A stretch of 64,000 nucleotides of DNA from Rhodanobacteraceae bacterium. Lineage in GTDB: Bacteria; Acidobacteriota; Terriglobia; Terriglobales; Acidobacteriaceae. Of this stretch, positions 1 through 9,139 are shown piece after piece. Both the position numbers and the translations under genes were made by a program. The notes under the pieces are model-generated. The model saw only the letters and a program-made list of their open reading frames with translations. It did not search any database and had not been told where the DNA came from. Every line of letters begins with the position of its first letter. Positions within the stretch are counted from its first letter, which is position 1. The stretch lies in contig CAJCHN010000074.1 of assembly GCA_903970285.1 (NCBI GenBank), positions 61,999-125,998 of the forward strand, read 5' to 3'.

Positions 1-2
1 CG

Positions 3-1724
3 CTCTGGCTTGGTCGCAACTTCGAGGCGATCAGCGTCATTCTGGGCATTCCGAAGGCGGGCCACACTTATCTTCCGCTGGACGCGACCTATCCTGTCGC
101 GCGCATCGTGCAGACGCTCGAAGACGCGCAACCAGCCCTCGTGATCGCCGAGCCGGAGCTGGCGGCGAAACTTGTGGGAGATGATATTGCCACGGGGGCC
201 GCGAACATCCTGCTGGTCTCCGATGCGCTGTCGGACACTGGGGCTGAAGAAGGGAATCCTGATGTAGCGACTAAGGCCGATGCGCTGGCCTACGTCATCT
301 ACACTTCAGGCTCCACTGGCCAGCCGAAGGGCGTCTGCGTGACCCACACCAACGTGCTGCGGCTGCTCGATCAGACCTCGGCGCGCTTCGAGTTCAACGA
401 ACGCGATATCTGGACGCTGTTTCACTCGCTCGCCTTCGATTTTTCGGTGTGGGAGATGTGGGGTGCGCTGCTGCACGGAGCCACGCTGGTGCCGGTGCCC
501 TACGAGGTGACGCGCTCGCCCGAAGACTTCTACCGCCTGCTCTCGGAGGAGCGGGTGACGGTGCTGAACCAGACGCCGTCCGCGTTCTCGCTGCTCAGCC
601 AGGTGGAAGATCGCGGAACGCTGCTGCCGCTGGGGCTGCGCCTGGTGATCTTCGGCGGCGAGGCGCTGCAGTTTGCCGGGTTGAAGAGCTGGTTCAGCCG
701 CCACGACGACACCCGGCCGCAGCTGGTGAACTGTTTCGGCATTACGGAGACCACGGTACATGTGACCACGCGCAACGTCACCCAGGCGGACGCTCTGTTC
801 GAGCGCGACAGCCTGCTGGGCGAACCGATCGCCGACCTGCGGATCCATCTCTGCCGGCCGGACGGGCAGCTTGTCGCCGAGGGTGAGATCGGGGAGATCT
901 TCGTGGCCGGCGCGGGCGTAGCGCGGGGCTACCTGCACCGGCCGGAGCTGACCGCCGAGCGCTTTGTGCCCGAGCTTGTCTCCAGCTCGGGATTGAACTC
1001 CGATGGGGGACGAATGTATCGCTCCGGGGACCTGGCGCGGCGGCGCCGGGATGGAGAGCTGGTTTACCTGGGACGGAGAGACCAGCAGGTCAAGATCAAC
1101 GGATTCCGCATTGAGCTGGGCGAAGTGGAGGCGGCATTGTGTTCGTCTCCCGGCGTGCTGCAGGCGTGCGTGCGCCCGCATCAGACGGGGCCGGGTGCCA
1201 CTCAACTCGCCGCCTATGTCGTACCCGCGGCTGGCGAGCAGGTCCGGATGACGGTGCTTGCCGCGTCACTCGCTAAGGAGCTGCCGCCGCAGATGCTGCC
1301 CGCGTTCTACACCACGCTTCCAGCGCTGCCGCTTACCCCCAATGGAAAGGTCGACTTCAAGGCGCTGCCTGCACCCCGGCAGGAGCAGCTTTCGACCGGC
1401 AGCCAGGAGGCCGAGGCTGGGTCGGAGATCGAGCAGGCTGTGCTCAAGCTGGTCCGCGAGGTCGTCGGCTCACAATCGGTCGGGCTGGAGGACAACTTCT
1501 TTACGGTGGGTGGTCATTCCCTGCTGGGAACCCAGTTCGTGATGCGGGCGCGGCGTGCCTTCGGCGTGAAGCTGACGCTGCGCGACATCTTCGAGACCGA
1601 CTCAGTTTCCGGAATCGCCGGCGTGATCGAAGAGCTGATCCTGGCAGAGATCGACGCGATGCCTGAAGAGGAGGCGCTTCGCCTGAGCGGGGAGCCTGCG
1701 GCGCGCGGAGGTTTGGCTCCTTGA
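3..1724 (+). CDS. Nonribosomal peptide synthetase, C-terminal A-T part (5' truncated by window)
   Basis: The frame is already coding at base 3, so the N-terminus lies outside the window. The protein activates an amino acid as an adenylate and loads it on its own carrier domain. Visible adenylation cores are YTSGSTGQPKGV (A3), CFGITETT (A5), YRSGD (A7), QVKINGFRIELGE (A8) and NGKVD (A10). One carrier domain follows, with the phosphopantetheine serine in GGHSL (codon 1518-1520). No condensation or thioesterase domain is in this part. Reading the specificity pocket by eye against GrsA positions gives D-F-W-N-I-G-C-V-H-K, one change from the threonine code DFWNIGMVHK, so L-Thr is the inferred substrate. 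The stop overlaps the P450 start (TTGA), so the genes are translationally coupled. Confidence 0.95.
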   Translation, partial: LWLGRNFEAISVILGIPKAGHTYLPLDATYPVARIVQTLEDAQPALVIAEPELAAKLVGDDIATGAANILLVSDALSDTGAEEGNPDVATKADALAYVIYTSGSTGQPKGVCVTHTNVLRLLDQTSARFEFNERDIWTLFHSLAFDFSVWEMWGALLHGATLVPVPYEVTRSPEDFYRLLSEERVTVLNQTPSAFSLLSQVEDRGTLLPLGLRLVIFGGEALQFAGLKSWFSRHDDTRPQLVNCFGITETTVHVTTRNVTQADALFERDSLLGEPIADLRIHLCRPDGQLVAEGEIGEIFVAGAGVARGYLHRPELTAERFVPELVSSSGLNSDGGRMYRSGDLARRRRDGELVYLGRRDQQVKINGFRIELGEVEAALCSSPGVLQACVRPHQTGPGATQLAAYVVPAAGEQVRMTVLAASLAKELPPQMLPAFYTTLPALPLTPNGKVDFKALPAPRQEQLSTGSQEAEAGSEIEQAVLKLVREVVGSQSVGLEDNFFTVGGHSLLGTQFVMRARRAFGVKLTLRDIFETDSVSGIAGVIEELILAEIDAMPEEEALRLSGEPAARGGLAP

Positions 1725-3022
1725 GCGGGCCAGGGAGCGTCGCCGCCTCGCGCGCGCGCGCGAGTGAGAGCGAACTCAGCCTGCTGCAGTTGCTGAAGCC
1801 GGCGGTGCTCGCGGATCCGTACCCGTTCTATCGCAAGCTGCGCGAAGCCGATCCGGTGCACTGGGATCCGTTCCTGCATAGCTGGGTGGTGACCCGCTAT
1901 GCGGACGCCGTGACCGTGCTGACCCGGTCAAGGGCTGCCCGCACTCCGTCGCCTGAGCGGATGCGGGAGCTCGGCCTGCAGGAGCTGGCACCCTATGCGG
2001 CCATGATGATGCAGCAGATTCTGTTCATGGATCCGCCCGACCACACGCGCATCCGCTCGGTGTGTGCGGCGGCCTTCACCCCTGGGCGCATCGCCGGGTT
2101 GGAACAAGACATCCGGCAGCATGCCGACGCGCTGATCGACGAGGCGGCTCCGCGCGGCCGCATGGACCTGCTGGCCGACTTCGCCAGCCGCTATACGGGG
2201 CTGGTGCTCTGCCAGATGCTGGGTCTGCCGCCCGGCAACCATAACCAGCTGCGCCGTTGGGCGGCAGAATTCGGGGAGCTCGTCGGCAACTTCGAGCATG
2301 ATCCGGAGACGATGGACGAGCGCGCCGAAAGCCTGCGGCAGTTCAAGGCCTACATTGCGGAACAGGTGATCGAGCAGACGGCACATCCTCGCGAGGGCTT
2401 GATTTCAAGGCTGCTGGCGGCCGATGTGCATGGCGTGCGCCTGAGCTTCGACGAGATTGTCGCCAACACGCTGCTGATGGTGGGCGGAGGAATCGAGGAG
2501 ACCGCCAACCTGATCGCCAATGGCATGGCCTCGCTGCTGCTGCACCCGGAGCAACTGGGCCGTCTGATCGCCGAACCCGAGATCCTGCCGAGCGCGATCG
2601 AGGAGCTGCTCCGCTTCGAATCGACTACCCAGTACACCGGGCGCATCGCCGCTGAGGAGATGTCGATGGGCGGCCGGCTGATTCAGAAAGGCGATGCAAT
2701 CATCGTGGTGCTGGCGGCGGCCAACCGCGATCCCGCCCGCTTTGCCGATCCTGAACGCCTGGACCTGACCCGCGCGGACAACCGTCACGTGGCATTCAGC
2801 TGGGCGGCGCATTACTGTCTGGGGGCTCCGCTGGTTCGGATGGCAGCGAAGATTGCTTTTTCAAGCTTGCTCCGGCGGCTTCCGGGCCTCAGTCTAGAGA
2901 CTGATCGGCTCACCTGGCGCGCCATGGCGGCGATGCGGGCGATCCGGGCCCTGCCCGTCCGCTTTGCAGCAGTGAGCGCGGCAGGAACAGGCAGGCCGCC
3001 GGCTGCGAGTGAACGAGCATGA
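1721..3022 (+). CDS. Cytochrome P450 embedded in the NRPS operon
   Basis: A 433-residue bacterial class I-type P450, probably soluble. The TTG start overlaps the previous stop and has GGAGG nine bases upstream (1707-1711). The K-helix ExxR motif (EELLR) and the heme-ligand cysteine (about residue 365, in HYCLGAPL) are present. Two signatures are unusual. The I helix reads GGIEETANL where families usually have AGxETTANL, so the oxygen-activating Thr is Glu. The heme loop reads FSWAAHYC instead of FGxGxHxC, losing both glycines. It sits between two NRPS genes with 4-base overlaps, so it most likely oxidises a carrier-bound amino acid, for example the predicted Thr or Gly unit, or the finished peptide. 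The substrate is inference from context. Confidence 0.93.
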   Translation: MSGPGSVAASRARASESELSLLQLLKPAVLADPYPFYRKLREADPVHWDPFLHSWVVTRYADAVTVLTRSRAARTPSPERMRELGLQELAPYAAMMMQQILFMDPPDHTRIRSVCAAAFTPGRIAGLEQDIRQHADALIDEAAPRGRMDLLADFASRYTGLVLCQMLGLPPGNHNQLRRWAAEFGELVGNFEHDPETMDERAESLRQFKAYIAEQVIEQTAHPREGLISRLLAADVHGVRLSFDEIVANTLLMVGGGIEETANLIANGMASLLLHPEQLGRLIAEPEILPSAIEELLRFESTTQYTGRIAAEEMSMGGRLIQKGDAIIVVLAAANRDPARFADPERLDLTRADNRHVAFSWAAHYCLGAPLVRMAAKIAFSSLLRRLPGLSLETDRLTWRAMAAMRAIRALPVRFAAVSAAGTGRPPAASERA

Positions 3023-6000
3023 CGCCGATTCAGTCTCCGATCCAGTCCCCGGTCCAGGAACGCATGGTCGAACCCACGGTAGAACCCGGACTCTCTGACG
3101 CAAAACGCCGCCTGCTGGCCCAGCGCCTGCGCGGTGCCGCCAAGCTCCCCGGCGAAAGCGAACACATTCCTCCGCGCGAACCCGGCGCGGCGACCCTCAT
3201 CGGCCCCGAGCAGTACAGCGTTTGGATCGACGCCACGCTGCAGCCCGATCTGCCCACCTATAACGAGCCGGTGACGCTTCGCTACCGGGGCCAACTGAAC
3301 CCTTCCGCTCTGGAACAGGCGTTCAACGCCTTTGTCGCCCGTCACGAGGCGTGGCGCACCAGCTTCATCCTCGAGCAGGGTGAGGTGGTGCAGCAGATTC
3401 ACGCTGAGATTCGCACCAGCCTGCGTCCGGTCGACCTGACCGGGCTTCCGGAAGCCGGGCGTGAGGCTGAATCGCTGCGGCTGGCGCATAACCAGGCCAT
3501 CCAGCCGCTCCCTCTGGAACAGGCGCCGCTCTTCCGCGCCACCCTGGTCCGCATGGCCGAAGACGACTTCCGTCTGCACCTGCTGCTGCACCACCTGATC
3601 TTCGACGGGTTTTCGCTGCGGCGAACGTTTCTGCCGGAACTGGCCGAACTCTACCGCGCCTTCAGTGAAGGCGGTCAACCTTCGTTGCCGGATTCCACGC
3701 TGCAATACGGCGACTTTGCCAACTGGCGGCGCCGGCAGGCTGATTCGCCGGCCATGCAGCCGCACCTGGCCTATTGGCGGCGCCAGTTGGGTGGCGAACT
3801 GCCAGTGCTTCGCCTGCCCGCAGACCGGGCGCGGCCAGCGGCTATCAGCCATCGCGGAAACGTCTTCCGCTTCAACATTCCGCGCGATCTCACCGCCGGT
3901 CTTCGGGCGCTCGGGCAGGCCTCCGGCGCCACGCTGTACATGGCGTTGCTGACCACTTTCAAGGCTGTGCTGCTGCGCTACAGCGGGCAGGAGAGCAGCC
4001 CCGCCGACGTCATCGTGGGCTCGGTGGCCGATGGTCGCCGCCGGCCTGAGCTCGAAGGCATGATGGGCTACATCCTGGACATCTTCGCGGTGCGCACGCG
4101 CCCCGAGCTCGATCAATCCTTCTCCGCCTACCTGCGCCAGGTCCGGCAAGCGGTGATCGAGGCGCTGGGGGCATCCGAGGTTCCGTTCGAACGCGTCGTC
4201 CAGGCACTCGAACTCAAGCGCGACCTCAGCCACAATCCTATTTTTCAGACCGTCTTCGCCTTCCAGCCCACGGCGGATGCCGCGCACAGCCTGTGGGAGA
4301 TTGGAACGACCGAGATTTCCACCGGTACCGCCAAGTTCGACCTGTATGTCGAAGCCGACGAGAAGCCGGCCCACACCGCAGTCCGCATCTTCTACTCCAC
4401 CGACCTGTTTGAGCAGGCCACCATTGCGCGCATGGCCGGGCACTGGCTCACCCTGATCGAGGGCGCCGTCCGCGCTCCGGAGACGCCGCTTGCGGAGCTG
4501 CCGCTGCTGACACCGGCCGAACTGCACCAGATGCTGGTCGACTGGAACGACCAGGCTACACCCATTCCCAATCAGACCATGCATGGTCTGTTCGAGGTCC
4601 AGGCAACGCGTACGCCAGACGCTCCGGCAGTTCACTTCGAAGGCGCGAGGCTGACCTACGCGGAACTGGACCGCGAAGCCGGCCGCCTGGCAACCGCACT
4701 GCAGCATGCGGGTGCCCGGGCTGGAGCGCTGGCTGCCATCTTCCTCGACCGCTCGCAGTTCCTGGTGCCCGGACTGCTGGGCATCCTGAAGACCGGCGCA
4801 GCCTACCTGCCGCTTGATCCCGGAACGCCCGCGGCGCGCATCGCGCTCTGCCTGGAGGACGCCGTGCCGACGGTGATTCTGACCCAGCGCTCCCGCGTAG
4901 CCGACCTGCCACCGACCTCCGCGCGCGTCGTCGTGCTCGAAGACATCCTCGCGGCGCCGCTTCCTGCTGAACCGTTCAGGCCCGAAGTCGCCACCACGCC
5001 CGACGACCTCGCCTACATCATCCACACTTCGGGCTCAACCGGCCGCCCCAAGGGCGTCGAACTGCGCCACCGCGGCGTGGTCAACTTCCTGCTTTCGATG
5101 AAGCTCGAGCCCGGTTTCACTGCCCGTGACATCCTGGTCGCGGTCACCACCATCTCGTTCGACATCGCCGTCCTCGAACTCTTCCTGCCGCTCATCACGG
5201 GCGGCCAGGTGGTGGTCGCACCACGCGAGACCGCGCTCGATCCCACCCTTCTCGCAGCGCTGCTCGCCCGCTCGCGCTGCACCGTGCTGCAGGCCACGCC
5301 CGCTACCTGGACCGGCCTGGTGGGCTCACAGTGGAGCGGCAAACCGGGCCTGAAGGCCTTGTGCGGAGGGGAGGCGCTGAAGCGCTCACTGGCCGATCGC
5401 CTGCTCGCCCTCGGGCTGGAGCTGTGGAACGTCTATGGCCCCACGGAGACGACCATCTGGTCCACCGTCCGCCGCGTGGAAGCCGGTGCCGGGCCTATCC
5501 CGGTCGGACGGCCGATCGCCAACACCACCGCGTACATCCTCGATGCGCGGCAACAGCCCGTGCCTATCGGGATTCCCGGTGAGCTCTACCTGGGCGGCGC
5601 CGGTCTCGCCCGCGGATACCGGAACTCTCCGGATCTGACGAACGAGAAATTTGTGTCGCCGGCGATCTCGGGCGGCGAACGCCTCTACCGCACCGGAGAC
5701 TACGCCATCTTCCGCGAGGACGGCAGTATCGAATGCCAGGGGCGGTCGGATCATCAGGTCAAAGTTCGCGGCTACCGCATCGAGCTCGAGGACGTCGAGG
5801 TCAACCTCGCCGCGCATCCCGCGGTCGCCGCCGCAGCAGCCAAAGCCTGGCCTGACCCTGACGGCGGATGGCGGCTGTGCGCTTACCTGGTCGGCGCCGG
5901 CGGAGCGCCGCCAGATGCCGCAGGGATGCGCCAGTTTCTGCGCGGGCGGGTTGCCGAGTACATGATCCCGACAGAGATCGTGCCGCTCGCTGAGCTGCCG

Positions 6001-7170
6001 CTCACCGCCAACGGCAAAGTGGACCGCAAACTGCTGGCGCGGCCGGAGCCCTCAACGCCCCAGGGTCTCGCAACCTCGGACCTGCAGGGCGAAGAGCTTC
6101 GCCTCGCCCGCATCTGGGCGGAACTGTTGCGCGTCGACAACATCGCCGCCACCGATAATTTTTTCGATCTCGGCGGCCACTCGCTGATGCTGCTCCGACT
6201 CAGCCGCCTGATCCAGAAGGAGTTTGCGCTCGAACTGCCGCTATCCCAGCTCTTCCAGACGCCCACCATCGCCGGGCTGGCGCAGGTGATTCGCCAGCTC
6301 GCCACCAGCGAGAGCGACACCTGGAACTCGCTGGTCCCGCTGAATCCCCGCGGATCGAAGCGGCCGTTGTTCCTGGTCCACTCGCTGATGCTGTACGGCC
6401 GCCTACCCCACGCGCTGGGCGACGATCAGCCATTCTACGGGCTGCAGCCGCTTCCGTTCGAGGATCACCACGGCCAGGATTATGTCGAGTTCATGCTGGC
6501 CGACCACATCCGCCAGATCAAGCGGGTGCAGCCGCACGGCCCCTACCAGATCGCCGGCTGGTGCTTTGCCGGATGGCTGGCCTACGAGGTGGCGCGCCGG
6601 CTGGAAGCTGGCGGCGACCGCGTGAGCCTGCTGGCGCTGCTCGACTCCTGGTGCCCTTACAAGGGCTCCGCCCCGCTCGAAGCCGGGGTGAGCGGAGAAC
6701 CCATCCGCCGCGGACTGCGCACGCGTCTGCGGTCGCTCGCCTTCAAGGTGAACTTCCGCGGCCGCCAGTTCGTCCGGCTGGGCGCGGTCGAACGCCGCGG
6801 AGCCATGGGGCGCATGCTGCGCGATCTCTGGTCCAAGTACACGCTACCGCTCGAACGCTCGGCGAAATCGCGCCTCTACCGGCTGATCCTGCGCTTCAAC
6901 CTGCCTATGCCCGACCTGCTTCGCGACTCGACGGTCGTCACCTACGACTGGCTGCGCACCTACCAGGTCAAGCCGTTTGGCGGCGAGATCAACCTGATCC
7001 GCCCGGGTGATATCGCCGTCCCGCCCGACGCCGATCCCTGCTGCGGCTGGCGTCCACTCACCTCCGGAGAGATCCGCAGCCACTTCGTGCCCGGCGACCG
7101 AAGCACCATGTTCCTCGGCAACAACCTCAGCCTGCTGGCGGACGTTCTGAGAACGCTGATGAGCTCTTAG
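3019..7170 (+). CDS. Nonribosomal peptide synthetase, terminal module C-A-T-TE
   Basis: A 1383-residue termination module; its ATG overlaps the P450 stop (ATGA). The condensation domain (about residues 60-500) has the active motif HHLIFDG (His191-Gly197). The adenylation domain (about 520-1010) shows HTSGSTGRPKGV, YGPTETT, YRTGD, VKVRGYRIELED and NGKVD. The carrier serine is Ser1055 in GGHSL. A C-terminal thioesterase follows (about 1115-1383). Pocket residues read D-I-L-Q-L-G-V-I-W-K, close to the glycine-type code as I recall it, so Gly is the inferred substrate. The thioesterase is odd: the nucleophile motif is GWCFAG with Cys1182 where Ser is usual, and the expected C-terminal His in VPGDxxTM is Arg1361. 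It would join the upstream Thr unit to Gly and release, or hold, the product. Confidence 0.96.
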   Translation: MTPIQSPIQSPVQERMVEPTVEPGLSDAKRRLLAQRLRGAAKLPGESEHIPPREPGAATLIGPEQYSVWIDATLQPDLPTYNEPVTLRYRGQLNPSALEQAFNAFVARHEAWRTSFILEQGEVVQQIHAEIRTSLRPVDLTGLPEAGREAESLRLAHNQAIQPLPLEQAPLFRATLVRMAEDDFRLHLLLHHLIFDGFSLRRTFLPELAELYRAFSEGGQPSLPDSTLQYGDFANWRRRQADSPAMQPHLAYWRRQLGGELPVLRLPADRARPAAISHRGNVFRFNIPRDLTAGLRALGQASGATLYMALLTTFKAVLLRYSGQESSPADVIVGSVADGRRRPELEGMMGYILDIFAVRTRPELDQSFSAYLRQVRQAVIEALGASEVPFERVVQALELKRDLSHNPIFQTVFAFQPTADAAHSLWEIGTTEISTGTAKFDLYVEADEKPAHTAVRIFYSTDLFEQATIARMAGHWLTLIEGAVRAPETPLAELPLLTPAELHQMLVDWNDQATPIPNQTMHGLFEVQATRTPDAPAVHFEGARLTYAELDREAGRLATALQHAGARAGALAAIFLDRSQFLVPGLLGILKTGAAYLPLDPGTPAARIALCLEDAVPTVILTQRSRVADLPPTSARVVVLEDILAAPLPAEPFRPEVATTPDDLAYIIHTSGSTGRPKGVELRHRGVVNFLLSMKLEPGFTARDILVAVTTISFDIAVLELFLPLITGGQVVVAPRETALDPTLLAALLARSRCTVLQATPATWTGLVGSQWSGKPGLKALCGGEALKRSLADRLLALGLELWNVYGPTETTIWSTVRRVEAGAGPIPVGRPIANTTAYILDARQQPVPIGIPGELYLGGAGLARGYRNSPDLTNEKFVSPAISGGERLYRTGDYAIFREDGSIECQGRSDHQVKVRGYRIELEDVEVNLAAHPAVAAAAAKAWPDPDGGWRLCAYLVGAGGAPPDAAGMRQFLRGRVAEYMIPTEIVPLAELPLTANGKVDRKLLARPEPSTPQGLATSDLQGEELRLARIWAELLRVDNIAATDNFFDLGGHSLMLLRLSRLIQKEFALELPLSQLFQTPTIAGLAQVIRQLATSESDTWNSLVPLNPRGSKRPLFLVHSLMLYGRLPHALGDDQPFYGLQPLPFEDHHGQDYVEFMLADHIRQIKRVQPHGPYQIAGWCFAGWLAYEVARRLEAGGDRVSLLALLDSWCPYKGSAPLEAGVSGEPIRRGLRTRLRSLAFKVNFRGRQFVRLGAVERRGAMGRMLRDLWSKYTLPLERSAKSRLYRLILRFNLPMPDLLRDSTVVTYDWLRTYQVKPFGGEINLIRPGDIAVPPDADPCCGWRPLTSGEIRSHFVPGDRSTMFLGNNLSLLADVLRTLMSS

Positions 7171-7178
7171 CAGCTCGA

Positions 7179-8213
7179 TCAGGTCCCGCTCGACTCTCCC
7201 AGCCACTTCGGATTGGCGGCGGTGCCGTCGAAGTGCGCCGTCGTCTTGAACAGCTCGAACTTGCCTTCGCTGGCGGCTACCTGCGTCCGCGCCAAGATGT
7301 CTTTCACCTGTGCCTGGGTGAGGGGCTTGAAGGTCTTCGCCGCCTCCAACGCCTGATCGAGAATCGGCCTCGAATCGATGCCCGTAATCACCACCGAGAC
7401 CGGTTGGGTGAGCCCGTAGTGCAGCGCCTCGATCGGCTTCACCGTGCCGCTGCTCAGGATGAAGTTATCGCCGAAGGTCTTCATCGCGAGCACGCCGGTC
7501 CCATGTTTCTGCGCCACCGGAAGCACCTGCTTCTCGAAGGAGCGGAAGTGCGCATCCATGACGTTCACCGGCATCTGCACCGTGTCGAAGTGGAAACCGT
7601 GTTTGTCCGCCATCTCGAACATGCGCAGATGAACCGCCGGATCCTTGTGGCCGGTGAAGCCGATGTAGCGGATCTTGCCTGCCTGCCGCGCCGCCATCGC
7701 AGCCTCCAGCGCACCGTTTGCAGCGAAGATGCGATCCGGATCCTCCAGGCGGATGCACTCGTGAAACTGCACCAGGTCGATCACATCGGTGCGCAGGCGG
7801 CCCAGGGACTGCTCCAATTGCTTGTTGTAGGCATCCTTGGTGCGGCCGTCGATCTTGGTCATGAGAAAGACCTTCTGCCGGTACCCGCCCTGGCCGAGCG
7901 CCTGGCCCATCCGCACTTCGGAGGTGCCATCGTTATAGTCCCAACAGTTATCCATGAAGGTGATGCCGCGGTCGATTGCGGCGTGGATCAGGTCGATGCT
8001 CTCCTGCGGATCCTTCTGCTTACCGATGTGATACCCGCCCATGCCGATCGCGGAGACCACCTCGCCAGTCGTTCCCAGCTGGCGGTACGGCATGTCGGGC
8101 GACTGCGGACGCGTCACCGGGCTCGTCGTTTGCGCTTCCGATGTTGCAACGCTTCCAGCCGCGGCCGCGACACCGGCGACGGCAGCCGACTTCAAGAATT
8201 CTCTGCGCTCCAT
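7179..8213 (-). CDS. Tat-exported aldo/keto reductase
   Basis: A 344-residue member of the aldo/keto reductase TIM-barrel family, which reduces aldehydes or ketones with NAD(P)H. The N-terminus has a twin-arginine motif (ERREFLK) followed by an Ala-rich hydrophobic stretch ending near SEAQT, so it is predicted to be exported folded with cofactor through Tat. The catalytic tetrad is recognisable: Asp and Tyr in DNCWDYNDG, Lys in LMTKID and His in VQFHE. The chosen ATG (8211-8213) has an AGGGAGAG ribosome site. The gene follows larB on the same strand after a 131-base gap and meets the NRPS convergently with 8 bases between. The proximity to nickel-pincer genes may be chance; the substrate is unknown. 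Confidence 0.9.
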   Translation of the reverse strand: MERREFLKSAAVAGVAAAAGSVATSEAQTTSPVTRPQSPDMPYRQLGTTGEVVSAIGMGGYHIGKQKDPQESIDLIHAAIDRGITFMDNCWDYNDGTSEVRMGQALGQGGYRQKVFLMTKIDGRTKDAYNKQLEQSLGRLRTDVIDLVQFHECIRLEDPDRIFAANGALEAAMAARQAGKIRYIGFTGHKDPAVHLRMFEMADKHGFHFDTVQMPVNVMDAHFRSFEKQVLPVAQKHGTGVLAMKTFGDNFILSSGTVKPIEALHYGLTQPVSVVITGIDSRPILDQALEAAKTFKPLTQAQVKDILARTQVAASEGKFELFKTTAHFDGTAANPKWLGESSGT

Positions 8214-8344
8214 AAAACTCTCCCTTTTTCGTCTTTGTGATGCGCAAACCGGCGTTGATGTTCGTACCTTGTCCTCGATCGACGTGCAGCCGAGGCGCTT
8301 CCTGCAGGGCGCGTGCCGGCTGCAATCACGAGCCAAATCACCTG

Positions 8345-9139
8345 TTATGAAGGAGATGGAATTGCCTCGACGGCCCGCGCCGCCGTCCGCGCGATCAGCA
8401 CCGCGGAGTAAGCGGCCCCAAATCCATTGTCGATGTTCACCACGCACACATTGGGGCTGCAGGAATTCAGCATTCCCAGCAGCGCGCTCGCGCCGCCAAA
8501 CGACGCGCCGTACCCGACCGAAGTCGGCACCGCGATCACCGGCACGCCGACCAGGCCTCCCACCACCGACGGCAGCGCGCCTTCCATGCCCGCGCACACG
8601 ATGACCGCGTCCGCCTCGAGCAGTGTCTCCCGCACCGCCAGCAGACGGTGCAGGCCGGCCACGCCCACGTCGTAAAAGCGCGAGACCTTCGCGCCAAAAG
8701 TCTCGGCGGTGACCGCCGCCTCTTCCGCCACCGGCAGATCGCTGGTCCCGGCGCACACTACCGCCACATGTCCGCGTGCGGCTGATGTTTCTGAATACGC
8801 CGCACCCTGGCGCAGCGCAACCGTCCGGGCGGTCGGGTTGTAGACCGCCTCCGGATACGCCTGGACCACGGCCGCGGCGGTCTCCGCGGACACGCGCGTC
8901 GCCAGGACGTCCACTCCATCTCGCTGCAGGCTGCCGAAGATCGCCACCGTCTGCCCGGTGGTCTTGCCCGCGCCGTAGATCACCTCCGGGAGGCCGGACC
9001 GCAGGCTGCGATGATGGTCGACGCGGGTGTGCCCAAGGTCCTCGAACGGGAGCGTGGCCAGCCTGCCGGCTGCCTCTTCCGCGGAGACGCGGCCCTGCTC
9101 GACAGCGGAGAGAATCTGCAACAAAGCCTCCTGAGTCAT
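8345..9139 (-). CDS. larB: LarB, pyridinium-3,5-biscarboxylate mononucleotide synthase
   Basis: A 264-residue homologue of LarB, related to AIR carboxylase PurE. In the known family it carboxylates and hydrolyses nicotinic acid adenine dinucleotide to the pyridinium biscarboxylate mononucleotide, the first step of nickel-pincer cofactor synthesis. The C-terminal PurE-like half shows GTSDLPVAEEAAVTAE, CAGMEGALPSVVGG and PTSVGYGASFGG, as expected for LarB. I chose the ATG at 9137-9139 because it overlaps the larC stop (ATGA) and begins the usual MTQEALLQIL-type N-terminus; longer starts would run into larC. Order is permease-larE-larC-larB on one strand, consistent with a single operon. Confidence 0.94.
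   Translation of the reverse strand: MTQEALLQILSAVEQGRVSAEEAAGRLATLPFEDLGHTRVDHHRSLRSGLPEVIYGAGKTTGQTVAIFGSLQRDGVDVLATRVSAETAAAVVQAYPEAVYNPTARTVALRQGAAYSETSAARGHVAVVCAGTSDLPVAEEAAVTAETFGAKVSRFYDVGVAGLHRLLAVRETLLEADAVIVCAGMEGALPSVVGGLVGVPVIAVPTSVGYGASFGGASALLGMLNSCSPNVCVVNIDNGFGAAYSAVLIARTAARAVEAIPSPS

Noticed and set aside
2812..5025. Long open frame on the minus strand (737 codons) inside the P450/NRPS region
   Set aside because: It is antisense to clearly coding NRPS sequence, and its protein is low-complexity and Arg/Gly-rich with no family features.
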